Assembly: GCF_011397635.1 (NCBI RefSeq)
Contig: NC_064770.1
Location: forward strand, 29,411,098 to 29,475,097
Source: Epinephelus fuscoguttatus
Lineage: Eukaryota > Chordata > Actinopteri > Perciformes > Serranidae
DNA length: 64,000 nucleotides
Direction of reading: 5' to 3'
The position numbers were made by a program, and so were the translations under genes. Below, one piece after another: positions 1 through 12,626 of the stretch. Under the pieces are notes generated by a model. That model was given only the letters and a program-made list of their open reading frames with translations. It was not told the DNA's origin and did no database searches. Within the stretch, counting starts at the first letter, position 1. Each line of letters begins with the position of its first letter.

Positions 1-1111
1 CTGTTCATACATTCTTGCATTAAAGCCAAACAGTGCACTAACATAAGTTTCTGAAGACATTTTATATTTGATCAGCAATGCCTAGTTTTACAGTTTGATA
101 CCAGTTTGGTCTGAGTTAGAGCGAGATAGAGAGGTGTCTCTCTTTCTCAATCCACTTCTATATGATTTGTGTCCATTGTGGTGGGCATAAAATGTGAAAG
201 TAAAATCTGTAGTTCAAGCAACAGCCCTAGAGCCAGTGAAACTCTGGGAGATGAGCAGGGAGATCTGGGCGCTGGTAAAATGCAGGCAAGTTTACCACAG
301 TTCATTTACACTTACTATCCACACTGTTATGATAAAAGCCAGAGACAGAAAGCTAGCCAAGTGTCCCTTTAAAAAAAATGCATACTCTCAAGTATTATAT
401 GATTAATTGTCTGTTTAGACATGAGAACTTTAAACCACAATATCTTCAAATGAAAATTTTGTCATGAAAGATTTACATACAGAGACAGTGTGATTACATT
501 CAATTATTAAACAGTCCTACTTGGGGGTTTAATAATGGAAGGGCTTTTTATTAAAGGCCAAGTGTGTAGGATGTCAGGGGACACACTGACAGAAATAGAA
601 TATATTACTCATAACTATTTTCATTAGTTTATAATCACCTGAAATTAAGAATCATTGTGTTTTCATTTGCTCAGAAAGATCCGTTTCTATCTACAAAGTC
701 AGCCATGTTTTTTTTTTTTTGTAGCCCAGAATGGACCGATCAAACACTGGCTCTAGATAAGGCTATTTGCGCACCCACGCCTGGCGCATGGGAAAAGTGT
801 TAGTTGGTTGCAAAGTGCAACCTCACCACAAGATGCCACTAAATCCTACAAACTAGAGCTTTAATGTATGAAACATTTACAGAGACCTATGTTAAAAGTT
901 TCTGGGCTTCTTTTAGAAATAACAAGATTGAGAAAACAAACCCCATCATACATTTCATTGGATATTCAAGAAAATGTAGTAATGAGAAATGTTTTAATTA
1001 AAAAAATCAAAATCAGTGGGTGAAAATTAGAAAAATAAATGATGAGAAATCTCACTGAGTAGATTATCTGCAGCTTAAGCGTTATCACACTATCTGTGCA
1101 CATGTTCTCAC
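1..1111. other. xylt2 intron 2 (part)
   Basis: Sequence downstream of xylt2 exon 2 in its own direction. I see no coding exon here. It holds a T run near 708-720 and AT-rich unique-looking DNA. The open frame that continues from exon 2 to about 966 is intron read-through. Confidence 0.7.
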
Positions 1112-2116
1112 CGAGCTGGGGGCAGAACTGAGGGAGCGCGTCTGGCATGAGCTTCCCAGCCTGATGCTGACACACAATGTTGGCGATCTCCTGTCGGCAC
1201 TGCTGTGACCCGGCACGATGAAGGGCAGACAGTGCGTCCTTGCCTATGATATCACATTTAGGCACAAAGTCACTGCTGGGGGCTTGGTGCGCCCCATCCA
1301 CGCTGCCCGGCTCCCCCAGGATGGCAGCGGCGGGTAATTTGGCTGCCCCGTCAGTGCCGCCTCGGGTTTCGCTGAAGTTGCGGCTGCTGGACAGGTCATG
1401 GAGGGCCACACCACCATCCAATCCAGCTCCCGTCATGCCCCGTTCCTGGGGAGACTTCAGCCTGCTGCTGGCCTTCTCTCCTTTGCGGCCGGTCCCTCTC
1501 CTCAGCGCACTGGCTGCTGTTCCTCCTGTTCTCTCTGACCTGCCGCTCCATCTGCCCCTGTTTCTCCCAGACAAAGAGTTTTGTTTCTCCCAAAGTGCAG
1601 CGTCTCTCTTGGGATCCTGGCTGTTGTGGTCAGGCAGCTTAGATCGTCGTGTTTTTCTCTGAAGACAGAGGAGAGAAGAAGAAAGCCGTACAGAGAGAGA
1701 GAGAGAGAGAGAAAGAATAAAAATGCAATTTAAATCCAGATTTATTGCTTTAAGAACATCTTGGACAAACACAACTGGGAGGAGGCGTCAAATCACAATC
1801 CAGGAATGACATAAGGTAAACTAAGACTACCACTAAGACAACAGCTCAAAGAGTCCCAAAGGGAAGGATGTGTTTACTCGGTTTTGTTGTGTTTTTTCTC
1901 CATTTCTCTGATCTGGGTTATTTTTAGCTGAGCCTCTGCCTTTTTGTGGAGCTAATCTGCAAAAAGCACAGTTCTGGATAGCCACACACACTCAAAGACA
2001 CATAATGAATCCAGTGATTCACTGGAGAGACCTCAACCAACCTCTGTCTGCACCCGCTGCCAAAAAATGCAGGAAGAATGCATACAAATGTATGTGTGTG
2101 TGTGTGTCATATGTGT

Positions 2117-2167
<51 letters not shown>

Positions 2168-5100
2168 AAAACTTAGCCTAAAACTTCAGACATTAAGGCT
2201 ATTATACACAGAATTCAGGCTCCTTCTGTGTGTATGTATTTGTGTGTTAGAGCTGCAACGATCAATCGATTAGTTGTCAACTATTCAATTAATCACTAAC
2301 AATTTTGATAATTAATCACTGCGGGAATTTTTCAAAATAAAGAAGTCAAAATTCTCTGATTCAAGCTTCTTAAATATGAATATTTTATAGTTTCTTTACT
2401 CCTCTATGACAGCAAACAGTTTATCTTTCAGTTGTGGACAAAATAAGACAATTAAGGACGTCATCTTGGGCTTTGAGAAACACTGATTGATATTTTTCAC
2501 CATTTTCTGACATTTAATAGACCAAACAACTTATCAATTAATCGAGAAAATAATCCACAGATTAATTAACAATGAAAAGTAATTGTTTGTTGCAGCACTA
2601 GTTCTGCAGTAGGTAAAATTATTTTCTTATAGTCGCAGTTAATTAATTAAACGCATTATTAAAATGTGAGATATCAGGATGGATTTTGTTATGTGAACGC
2701 ACAGACCGATGTGATGTATTATGCATATGTGCTCTCTGCTTGACATTAGCCCCATCTTTGACCCAGCTTTGTATTATTATTTTCCTTTAATATGATTAAT
2801 ACATCTTCAACATCAAAGCATTTCACTACGACATCATGATCTGTGTACAACATTTGCATCTGAGGCTTTATAGGCTCCCTAAAAATGTCAAGACATGATC
2901 CTCTTACAGTATATCTGCTTTGCTTTGAAGTAATAAAGTTGTTCATGTGTCCCATAGCTGGTATCTTTTGCTGTAACATCCCTAAAGGAGACATTAAGTC
3001 CTAAAAGCATTTGTCATCTTGTTGTGGTTCAGTAAAAATCAGCAATATAAGAGAAGGATCAGCACTAAGGAAAGTGTTGAGCTGTGTATTCCTCCAATAA
3101 AAAGCTGTAGTTAATCTAAATAAAGCTAGAGAGGTTATCTTGTGAAAACAAAAGGCACTGAGGTGTTGTAATGATGTGAGAATCCAGTGTCGGACACACC
3201 GCAACCATCATTAATCTGGATTGCTTCCTACGGTTTCAATGTCCAAAGTGAGAGTAAGGAGTAAAGAGAGAATCAGTCTTACTGGAGCACAAATCACACC
3301 TCCGAAAATGGAAGGCAGGCTTAGGAGGAAAAAAAAAAACAGGACTTAAGCCATTTTTAAATCTTCTAGCCAAACAGCATCACAGCTTTGGCACACTAGA
3401 TTACTGGATCACACAAAAGGCCCTTCAAAATGTGCACTTGGAGAAGAGGAAGAAGAACAGTGAGTGGGCTGAGAGCTTTCTGCCTCTGTCAGACGATATG
3501 GCAGAACGCGGGCTCACTCGCCTCATGCCGCTGGCACGCCGACAGCCCAGAGACGGTGGGAACAGGGGAGGGATTGGTGATGCGTGGTAGACAAGGAGCC
3601 AGATAATACAGTGCCAATAAACCAGCTGCCAACCAACACAGCACAGTCTGCTGCTGATTGCCAACTGCACGCTCAAACCCATTACAGTAAGAGGCATTGT
3701 GGAGCCCAGTTACATACCAGTCATTGCACTGAAAGCCTCTTTCAGTGAGTTTACATGCACTTGAGTGACCTGGTTATTGTCAGCTTTGGGCAGTCCTAAA
3801 CATCACTAAACAAGAATCCTGGGTTCCTTTAATTGGGGTGAAGAATTAAGAGACACACAGCTAGATTTCTGCTATAGAAACCCAATAATTAGGGTATACA
3901 CTTTTGTTCTCAGCATCAAAGTCCCGAAGAATACTTCACATTTTCTCCAACAGTGGTGGGACTTTTTCTTTCTATGGTGGCACATAGCTGCTAAATTAAT
4001 AAAAACATTACTGTGAACATCTTTAATGCCTTTACACAGCTAAAACTGATAAAGACACTACTTATTTTTTGGCTGCGAGACTAAATGTTCTCTCACAGAA
4101 GACGAGCATGCAGCAGGGGCTAATGTTTCAATTTTCCTTATCACTCGTTTTCACAGTTTTTAATTAACACCATCATGTCAAAAATGTATTGATTCAAAGG
4201 CAAGCCGGGCAGCCTCTTTACTTTCCAATTAAAGTCGAGTGAAACCATATCAGCATCGCCATCTGCTGAAGTGGGGAGGCAGCAGCAAGTGCTCAGCTCT
4301 GCAGGAGAGCAGAGGCAAGCAGAGGGTGACACAAGGATGACAAGTCTTCTGTCCTCACAATCCTTTCCCCCTGTCTGTAAAAGGGCTTTAAATATAAATG
4401 CACGTGGCTGTGTTCACACATGCACAACAAGCCACTGATTACAGCAGATGCCAATTAATGCAGAGACCACAGAGCATGGAGGAATGCAGTCACTCTCACT
4501 CATGTTGACCGTACTGACGAGCCTCCCTGACTGAACGTGCGCAGCTCAGCAGCGAGGTGATGATTAATATGCATTCTTAAGCCTGAAATTTGATTCTGAA
4601 TCTGCGAGTGTGCAAACACGCAAAGACACCGTGCGCTGATATTTGCATAGGTGTCTGCCAACATAGCTGCATGTCAGGCTGACATGTGCACTGAGCAGCA
4701 GTGTCACATTACTGAAAGCAGAGTTCACGAGAAATGCAAGAGCCCTGTTTACAACTTTAAATTGTTAATACAAAACTAGACTAACACTTGGATTATTAAT
4801 AAAATGAAAAATCCGTGCAGTTTTTCAGTGTGGCCTGAGGCACTGGACAGCAAATACTAAGTGTAGTTGTGTTAAGAGTGTAGGGGCGTGTACGTCTGCT
4901 GCTTTACAGTCCTAAGTGAACCACAGTTAACCACAGACCCCTACAGACATTTCTGTATCTTTGTTGAAGCATGTTTAAGCCTGATGAGGTGGCAGACAGC
5001 CCAGAGGCTTATAATACACACAGGTGATGTATATCAAAAGGAAGACTGCCTCTGCAATACAACGAAGGACATGCCACACTTCCTGTTTTGTCACAATGTC

Positions 5101-6549
5101 ACATTTAAGAGAGTCCAAAGGAAATGGATGACTTCATCTCGGCTTGTATCGCTCATATTAAATGAATAGCAAAGCACCAGGCACTTACTGAGAATTAGTT
5201 TTGTGTTTACTGTTTATCTCACAGTTAAGTGAATTGCTCCACATCATTGCCTTGGGGGACACGGCACACTGACAAGAGAATCGTGATCCCTATTTTCTCA
5301 TCTCTGGGTCAAACTATTTTCCCACACCGACACTACTGCATTACATCCGCCGCCTGCTTTCCCCTCCAGGCACAGATCTGCAATCTATCCATGTTGGGAG
5401 GAATATTATACAGAGTCCACGCTTGTCATATCATGATAGGGAGACACCACAGTGCTCAACTCAGGTTTCAGCTTACATTCCTGTGACTTTATCAGTATCG
5501 GTCTGCCTCAAAAAAAAATTGCTATACAGGTACAGTCTTCTGAGGGTCACATCTGTTAACAAGCTCACTTCACCTCATTTAGAGGGGGGGTGGGAACAGG
5601 CAGTGCCTCAGGGCAGTGCGCTCCAGGTGTGCAAGGGAGACACAGAGATAAGCTTCCCACGGTGGACTTGGCAAATATTGAATGCGTTGTTTCAGTGGTG
5701 CACAGAGGAGGCAACTCTCTGCTCAACTTTAGCCTTTATCCCTGGGATATGCTCCCTCTGTGGTGTGATTCACAGCTTAGTGAAGGTCACAGAGACAGAG
5801 CAGCCCCCGCAGAGAAAGGCCTCTGGTGGATGTAAATACAAAAAGTAGAACAGATGCTGAGTATCCAGGGAGAGCTATATGACGCGTTTCAGCTCATAAT
5901 GATGATCTGGTCATGATCAATGAATCATAACGGAGTCATTTCACATGCTCCCAAAAAGTTGCATCACTTCACAGACCTCCTCTGCCTCTGAAATGTGTAG
6001 CAATGGTTTGTTTGCCTGGACATCATCACATTTTCCTAAAACCACAGTAACTCCAGATGAAATATAGTGACCAACACCAGTGTGAGGACCACTGCTGCTT
6101 CTTACTCAAGTTAACAACCATTTCACGAGCGCTAAAAATACCTGTAATTTCACACTTATGACCGTGTAGCAGGGGGAACTGTGCCGCACTGGTCTGGTGC
6201 TGCGGTCCGTGACAGACAGACAAGACAGGGCTGGTCCGGTTGTACTAAAATGTTTCGGAGCGGCGATGTTCCCCAACTGCTAACTTAGCTAGCATCGGCT
6301 AGCGTTACTGTATCATAACACACAGTGAGCTATGCTAAGCGCTAACGGCTAGCTCTTACAATTAAACCCAAGCGAATCACTGTCGCGTCAGAAATAAGCG
6401 GGGAGATAGTGGCTCACCTCTGCCTCGCCCTCTTCCAGGCTTCTCAGACTCCATACCACAAGCCCTTGGACCAGGAGGATAGTTAGTGCGGCGGCAATCG
6501 CTAGTTTATATCGTCGGAGCAGCTTCTGTACTCGAGCGCTGGCCACCAT
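1112..6549 (-). CDS. xylt2: Xylosyltransferase 2, 5' part (exons 1-2; gene runs off the left edge)
   Basis: Xylosyltransferase 2 is a Golgi type II membrane enzyme (GT14 family) that adds xylose to serine of proteoglycan core proteins, starting glycosaminoglycan chains. Exon 1 (6549-6418) encodes 44 residues: the [10 protein letters not shown] start, a basic cytosolic stub, then a signal anchor (about residues 17-35, [17 protein letters not shown]). It ends at a GTGAGC donor in phase 0. Exon 2 (1658-1112) follows a CTTCAG acceptor and encodes 182 codons plus one base: a basic, low-complexity stem, then the conserved block [14 protein letters not shown] and [19 protein letters not shown]. The donor is G|GTGAGA. 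The catalytic domain lies beyond the left edge. An in-frame ATG at 6627 would add 26 residues; I chose 6549 because it matches the human start and has A at -3 and G at +4. Identification rests on remembered human XYLT2. Confidence 0.96.
2093..2165. repeat. TG/AC dinucleotide microsatellite
   Basis: A short (TG)n run at 2093-2107 is followed, after an interruption, by an almost pure (AC)n run at 2119-2165. It is intronic in xylt2 and likely length-polymorphic. Confidence 0.95.
2248..2600. mobile_element. MITE with TAGNGCTGCAAC termini
   Basis: A 353-bp AT-rich, non-coding element. The left end reads TAGAGCTGCAACGAT, and the right end in reverse complement reads TAGTGCTGCAACAAAC, an imperfect terminal inverted repeat. 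The interior repeats ATTAATCGAT-like words. Typical of short non-autonomous hAT-like MITEs in fish; family assignment is inference. Confidence 0.7.
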
Positions 6550-7640
6550 TTTTTCGTCTCCAGTTGACTCGGGGAGCGCGTGCAGGGCGCATTCTGAACT
6601 GCGCGCGCACGCGGTGTCGCTCGACATCCTCAGGTTGGTGCAAAGTTTGTCTTCAAAACTTGTACACGCTGGATGGATTTAGGTGGTTTTCTGCCGTGTT
6701 TTTATGTATAAAACCATATTGGTAAAAGACAAATGTCCGTTATTCTTGTTGCTCCTTTTAAACTGCTGAATGCACCACATTCTGGCACTCTCAGACCCTC
6801 TTCGCTATGGCAGGCCAAGGTGTTTACTCCTACAATTTAAGGGACTGTTCTTTACTTGTCAGAGGAAGGATGGCTGGGTTTTTTTTCCCACCCTCCCTGA
6901 AGTTACAGATATTTTTCACTGAGCCTCCGTGAGTCACTTCCATCCACCATAAATTAGTAATCAGATTTTTTAAAACATACCCTTTGATGTTTAAAAATCA
7001 AAAGTTAAAAGTTGAAGATGAAATCCTAGAGTTGAAATAAGCTTTGGTTTTCCCCCTCTTATCATGCACTGTGGTTAGTTTGTGCAAACAGTTTATTTTT
7101 GGCCAAATTTTAAATGAGACGTGTAGAATAAAGTGATTTTGATGAATTATTACTATTTTAAACTCAGATTTGGTTATGTATTTGTTTTTTTCTGATGGAA
7201 GTATTTGTTGGACATGATGTGTACAAGGACCATTGGAAATTGTGTAATTCTGGCCATTTTTTAGTTTGTTTGTTTGTTTGTTTTTAATGGTTTGAAAGGC
7301 TCTGTTCATGGCATACATATATTTTTTTCAGACATTCAAGAATACAAGGCACATATTTTTTATAATATGGAGATGGGATCAAGTACATCAAGAAAAATTA
7401 ACAAATAAGTCTAGAAGGAAAGAGAAGAAAAACTAACAAACAAAATCATGTCACATATATGTCCTTTTACATGATTCTACAGAGTAACATAATCACAAAG
7501 CAAGTTCATAATTATTATGTAGGTTTATCTTCCATAATTTCCATTTGACTTCTTTAAAAAAAAAAAAATGCAGGTTTGGAAGTCATGTTTTCCCCCCATG
7601 ACTTCCAAGTAATGCACAGTCCCTAACCCTTCAAGGCAAG

Positions 7641-7925
7641 GGCGTAGGTTTAGTTTCAACGCTGATGGAAATATATAAAATGGGGGTTTGGAGGTCCTTC
7701 ACCTGGAAATTTTGAGCATCAAACACTCAATTTCCTGTATACTGGTTAATTTTATTTCACCAATTTGTATGTTTTTGTCATCAATATATGGTGTAATTGT
7801 CCTTAATTTTATGAAATAAAAGGTCTTGGCTACTTTCAAGTTTTTTTTATCAGGATGGGGCAAATGCATATGTTGAAAATATTGAGGGGGACTTGTCCTC
7901 TGTGTCCCCCTCAAAATCTATACCT
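7641..7925. mobile_element. Probable short TIR element
   Basis: Starts GGGCGTAGGTTTAGTTT and ends in a block reading GTCCCCCTCAAAATCTA. The two ends are roughly complementary, a layout common in fish repeats. The inverted repeat is weak, so boundaries are approximate. Confidence 0.4.
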
Positions 7926-8694
7926 GTGCTACAAGGGGTCCTGATAGGCAAAACAGTGTGGGCTGTATACAGTGCTGCAGGGATGACAGTTTTCTGTGGA
8001 CTGATGAGGAGGTTCACTCTCTCTCTGGTGCCCTGTCAAAAAGCCTGTGGGATTTTTCCATTAGATTTTAGATTATTGCAGAAAATATCATTTATGATAC
8101 TTACACATTTTGTTCAGCGAGAAAATCTTCACAAATTAACATCATTTTTATAACTTTTGAAGCATAAACATACATATTGTTACATACAGCACGGATATAA
8201 AGCAGTCTTATTTAGCCACTTCTTTGCAACCGCCTTTTTTAAGACACAGAAAAGCTTAAAAATCTACGAGTGGGTTACTGACTTATTATATGTTGCAGAA
8301 CAAAATGTGAAAGTATCTTAAGCTTGTGTTAAACACAAACTTTACTTCAGGCGTCTAACAAAACCGACTGACCTCAAGACGAGGGAACCGTGGGTGGTAA
8401 AATGTTAACTCTTGTTCGAGTTTTAGGACTCATTCCTGGGGCACTCTCTACTTCTGATTTTGCTTTTTCTTGTGAAAAACAGGATACTTTTGTCTCTCTG
8501 TGCTTCAACTTCTACTTCAAATGTCACAAATTAGGAAAGAAACAGTTTGGTTGAACTGCAGACAGATCTTCAGACCTTAATCACTATAAATTACTACAGC
8601 CTGATTACCTATACAGTCACTTCCCTTTAGAAACACAAGCATCACACACAAACCACCTCCCATCCCCATTTGGACAAACAATGTAGGTGCCACC

Positions 8695-9887
8695 AGTGTT
8701 GTAGTTAGGACCAACGTAACCGAGACCACTTCATGTCTAAGACCAGAGTGTATCGAGACCAAGACAAGACTGACTGTGCGCTCCATTACCTATACTACCA
8801 TACTATGTAGTATGCCAGAAAAAGATCTAGTATGTCAAATGCAGTATGTCAAAAATACCAGGATGTTCTGCTACATCCAATCAGATTTTGCATTATGCAA
8901 GCCAGCATGTTTTTCTGGCTGTTCTGACCCACAATTCTCTGCACAGCTAGAGATGGCATCAACTGTCAGAAGCTGCAATGATGGATGACAGCGCATTCAG
9001 CTAACTGATGACTGGTCGATTAGTAATATAAGAATATTCATTGTTTCATTGAATAAAATAATCATAAATATAACCAACAACAAAAGGGCATGAGTATTGA
9101 ATAACAAAGACAGAGCCTATGTAATTTTACAATCGTGAATATAACATGTTAGAATTTACAGTGTATGCAGTTATTGCAAAATAACAGCTGTCCGTGTTGA
9201 CCTCTGTCTCTAGCTACCTCAGTGAAACTGCGTTTTGTTTTATCTCCATAGTAACAGATATATGAGTAAGACGTTCAAAGTTCAGGGAGAAGTAGTATGT
9301 CCTGATTGTGTGCATACTGCATGCAACAGTACGTACTTTCTGAGGGCAGCTGCAGCACCTTCTAAAAGTAAAAAGAAAAGGTTTGTGACTCAGAACGCAA
9401 AAAGAATTTGAGGGTGTTGAGACCAATTCAAGACTAAGACCAATGCAGGGTGTAACCGAGTCACGACCAACTCCAGACCAGGGCTACTCCCACATTGCAT
9501 GACACAATTACAATAAAATGTAGAACATGCAAACAAGGCACTCCTCAATTTTGTCTGAGAGATCCACATTCACATATAAACACTCACAGAAAACAACCTT
9601 TTTCATAAGTGCATTATGAGGAATGTCTGAAGGTACTGAAGAGGTGATTTCATATGTGGGGATTTCCTTTGTTTTCCAGACACAAATACAAGCAAACACT
9701 GAGGAGCTTAAATCAACTTCACCGTCTCTTTTCAACACTGCTTTTTTAGCTCCAGCATTTTAGTAATGTCCCTGCAGTTGTGGTCTTGAAGACTGAGTAA
9801 CAATGTGGTTGAGTCCGAGACATGACCAAGACCTTAAATAGCTGTCTCGAGACCAAGACCGCTCTCGACTGGATGCTACTACAAACA
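8695..9887. mobile_element. Nested repeat: GAGACCAAGAC-rich outer element with inner MITE
   Basis: The outer arms (about 8695-8780 and 9421-9887) are rich in GAGACCAAGAC/GACCAACTC words in opposed orientation and start TTGTAGTTAG / end CTACTACAA. An inner AT-rich element (about 8790-9340) is bounded by CATACTATGTAGTATG-like palindromic words. Interpreted as one MITE inserted in another. Boundaries approximate. Confidence 0.5.
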
Positions 9888-10546
9888 TTACACATGGGCT
9901 AAACACATTATCTTGTCTATATGATCTCATTTTCATCATTTTGGCACTTTGATATGTTATATCTTGGATTTACTGTGTTTTGTAAACCCCATAAATAAAT
10001 CAGCCTATTAAAAAAAAAAAACTGTGAAGTTGTTTCTTACAAGTAAATCAAACCAATAGGAAGTGGTGCTTCTGAACTCTTTCATTCTCTGAGGACTTCA
10101 AAATATTTTCCCCTGTATTTGATGTTTCCCTCCACATGCAGCAGAACTTCAGAGGTTTTAATCATAAAATATTCCCTTGGAGTCCCTTACATCTTCTTTG
10201 GTACATATCTTCAGTTAAATGCAGCTTCATAGGTTTATAAAACACAGTATGTGACTATACCTAACCCTTAGCTGGAGTACAGCTTCTTATTAGGTTCACG
10301 TTATAGCTGACTTCCTTCTCCCAGCAGCCTTTGGTCCGTAATATAAAGTATTGATCCAAGCCATGAAGCGTGGGTCAGAGCGAACTATGTGCAGAACACA
10401 CTTAAGAGATCCACTCCACCCTGTTTAATGCTCTCTGCATGCAGAACACAGGTTGTATATGAGGTTATCATATTCCTCTCCTTAATAACTCCAGCCTGGT
10501 CACAACCAGTAGACACATGGAGACATATTTTTTTATTCACATATTG

Positions 10547-10805
10547 GTCTATAAGCCAGTTGACATTGTGCGAGAGGCAGGGTACACTCTGGACAGGTCA
10601 CCAGACTATCACAGGGCTGACACATAGAGACAGACAACCATTCACACTCACATTCACACCTACGGGCAATTTAGAGTCACCAGTTAACCTGCATGTCTTT
10701 GGACTGTGGGAGGAAGCCGGAGTACCCAGAGAAAACCCACGCTGACACAGGCAGAGCATACAAACTCTGCACAGAAGGGCTCAGCCATCCGTGGTTCGAA
10801 CCAGC
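10547..10805 (-). mobile_element. tRNA-derived SINE / L2-tail-like repeat, copy A
   Basis: On the minus strand it starts at a tRNA B-box-like GGTTCGAACC, then continues through the body shared with the copies at 18.1, 61.4 and 61.9 kb (TCCCACAGTCCAAAGACATG, TTTAGAGTCACC in the plus-strand sense). It breaks off before the 3' tail. Family name is inference. Confidence 0.75.
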
Positions 10806-10814
10806 AGGCCATTT

Positions 10815-11060
10815 GATGCGCTGTGATTTGCTGTGATTTGTGACACACCTTTTCAAATAGTATACTTTTTAATTTTTGGGCTTGGAAGGTATCAAGTATT
10901 GTCAAGTCCAAAGGCTCAAGTCCAAGTGAAGTTACGTGTCATTAAAGGTAAAGTCTATGTTGAGTTGCAGGTCTTTTTTGATTTGTCAGGTCGAGTCTTA
11001 AGTCATCAAATTTGTGACTCGAGTCAGACTCAAGTCCAAGTCATGTGACTAAAATCCAGG
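10815..11060. repeat. CAAGTCC-rich interspersed repeat
   Basis: Dense in CAAGTCCAAG / GACTCGAGTC words. Related words recur at 17586-17640 and 18890-19030, suggesting relics of one element family. No coding potential. Confidence 0.5.
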
Positions 11061-11867
11061 TGTCTGATCAGTGTGTCATTACATGAATTTGTCAGGTTCT
11101 TAAATACCACAAAACTTCAATTAATAGCCCGGCTATTATTTGCTTACATCACTGAAATCAACAGGCCTATATTTGAGACAGGCCTTTAATTCCTTTCACA
11201 CAAAACTGTTGCTCAGCAAAGATCAGAAAAAAACAGTCAACTTTGTTTACTTAAATCAGTATGAATATTACTTGTGTAAAGATTATAGATAATAAATCAA
11301 TTATGAATCATTCATTTTATGGGAGTTTCGGGACTTGAGGATTACGACATCTGACATACCGACACAACACCACTTTACCCTGTTAAAACAATACTCACAA
11401 CTTGGATTCATTTTCATGAAAAATCCTTTTGATTATTTTGATAGGTGGACACTTACGGACTAATTTACAAGGTAATTGAGGAATGGACACGTAATTTGAG
11501 GTAGCCAACAACCCACTTTTATACATCCGAAAAACTTCTTTAAAAAAAAAAAAATGAGCTGTTGGCCACCGGACCTAGGGTCTAATTGAGACAGGCCTTT
11601 ATTTGTCTAAATGTGAAGCCACAGCGAGCTAATAAAAGGGACTGGGTGCTGATTTGGGATGAGGTTTTTAATTGAAGTTTTACTGTACTACTTTCTACTA
11701 CAGTTAAGATTTGATCTTACATGGAAGATCAAAGTCATGGCCACTTCTGATAAAAAATAAAACAATTTCATGCCTTGTCCTTGAATTTTAGAGCAGATTA
11801 GCAATGCTTGACATTCAACCCAAAGAATGGCAAACATGCAATAATTTTAAATGTGTCCACTGGTAAT

Positions 11868-12040
11868 CTAAGATAAGATAAGATAACTTTATTTACCATT
11901 TGTACACCAGGGTACATACATAGGAATTCTTGTGCAACAAACACATAGAGTCAAATCAGAAATATACAGGTGATAAATAGTAAAAGATAAAGTGCACAAA
12001 CAAGGTATAAAAAGTGTCATAAATACAAGAATATAGGCTC
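11868..12040. mobile_element. Retroelement 3'-end-like fragment
   Basis: A run of AAGAT repeats followed by ACTTTATTTACCATTTG. Simple AAGATA tails next to a TTTAT block are common at 3' ends of fish non-LTR elements. Only the tail is recognisable. Confidence 0.45.
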
Positions 12041-12626
12041 CACCTGCAGGGCATTAAGAAGGTTTTTCACATTATGGGTGTTGCACTTTAAATTGAAAGA
12101 GAAGTTTTCACTAGGCTATAGTTCCCATCCATGAATGTTAATGCCACATTTAGGCTCTTTGTATAGAAATCATCTCAGGACGGGACCCCCACGGTCTCCA
12201 GGGTAACGGGACTCCAGCTCAGGCATCCACTGTGTTAATCTAATGGTCTGGATGCCATTGCATTAAGTAGACGGCGGAGGAGGCAGCAGCAGCAGTTGTC
12301 TCCTCTCTGGACATAATTTGGACTGTTTACAATCTGTGCGTAAGGCTGCTAAATCTAATCTACTGGCCCTAGAGTGGCTGCTGCTCCACACTAGTAGCCA
12401 TCCATTAGCCAGACTGCTGCCCAGCGCAGAGCCAGAGCGACGTCACGCGGCTGGGAGAGGGCGTTAGTGCGCCTTGACGAGCTCCACACACACACGCTGA
12501 GCCATGTTTACCGAGTGGGGAGAGTTTGATCTGACTTGCAGAGCGCGCATGTGGACTGTCACCCTGTCCGGGACCGAGCAGACAATGAAGAGGAGCGACA
12601 GTTTCTCTCTGTGATATATCTCTAAG

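Larger units (their letters stand above)
1659..6417. other. xylt2 intron 1
   Basis: 4.76-kb intron between the two xylt2 coding exons. The acceptor side, read on the minus strand, has a (CT)n tract at 1690-1713 that forms part of the polypyrimidine tract. A CA microsatellite and a MITE lie at 2.1-2.6 kb. The rest (2.6-6.2 kb) shows no exon I can support. At 6278-6362, near exon 1, there is a cluster of GCTAGC/GCTAAC words. Confidence 0.75.
6550..12626. other. Divergent spacer between xylt2 and the PY-motif gene
   Basis: About 6 kb between two genes transcribed away from each other, so both promoters should lie here: xylt2's just above 6.63 kb and the PY gene's shortly before 12.6 kb. The xylt2-proximal stretch (about 6540-6640) is CpG-rich; the stretch at 12.25-12.6 kb is GC-richer than its surroundings. 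Between them are repeats: a (TTTG)n run near 7262-7285, A/T runs, and the elements listed separately at 7.64, 8.7, 10.5, 10.8 and 11.9 kb. No supported exon. Confidence 0.6.

Noticed and set aside
966-1111. Continuation of the xylt2 frame past residue LGEN
   Set aside because: Lies beyond a good GTGAGA donor, and its sequence is unlike xylosyltransferase; it is intron read-through.
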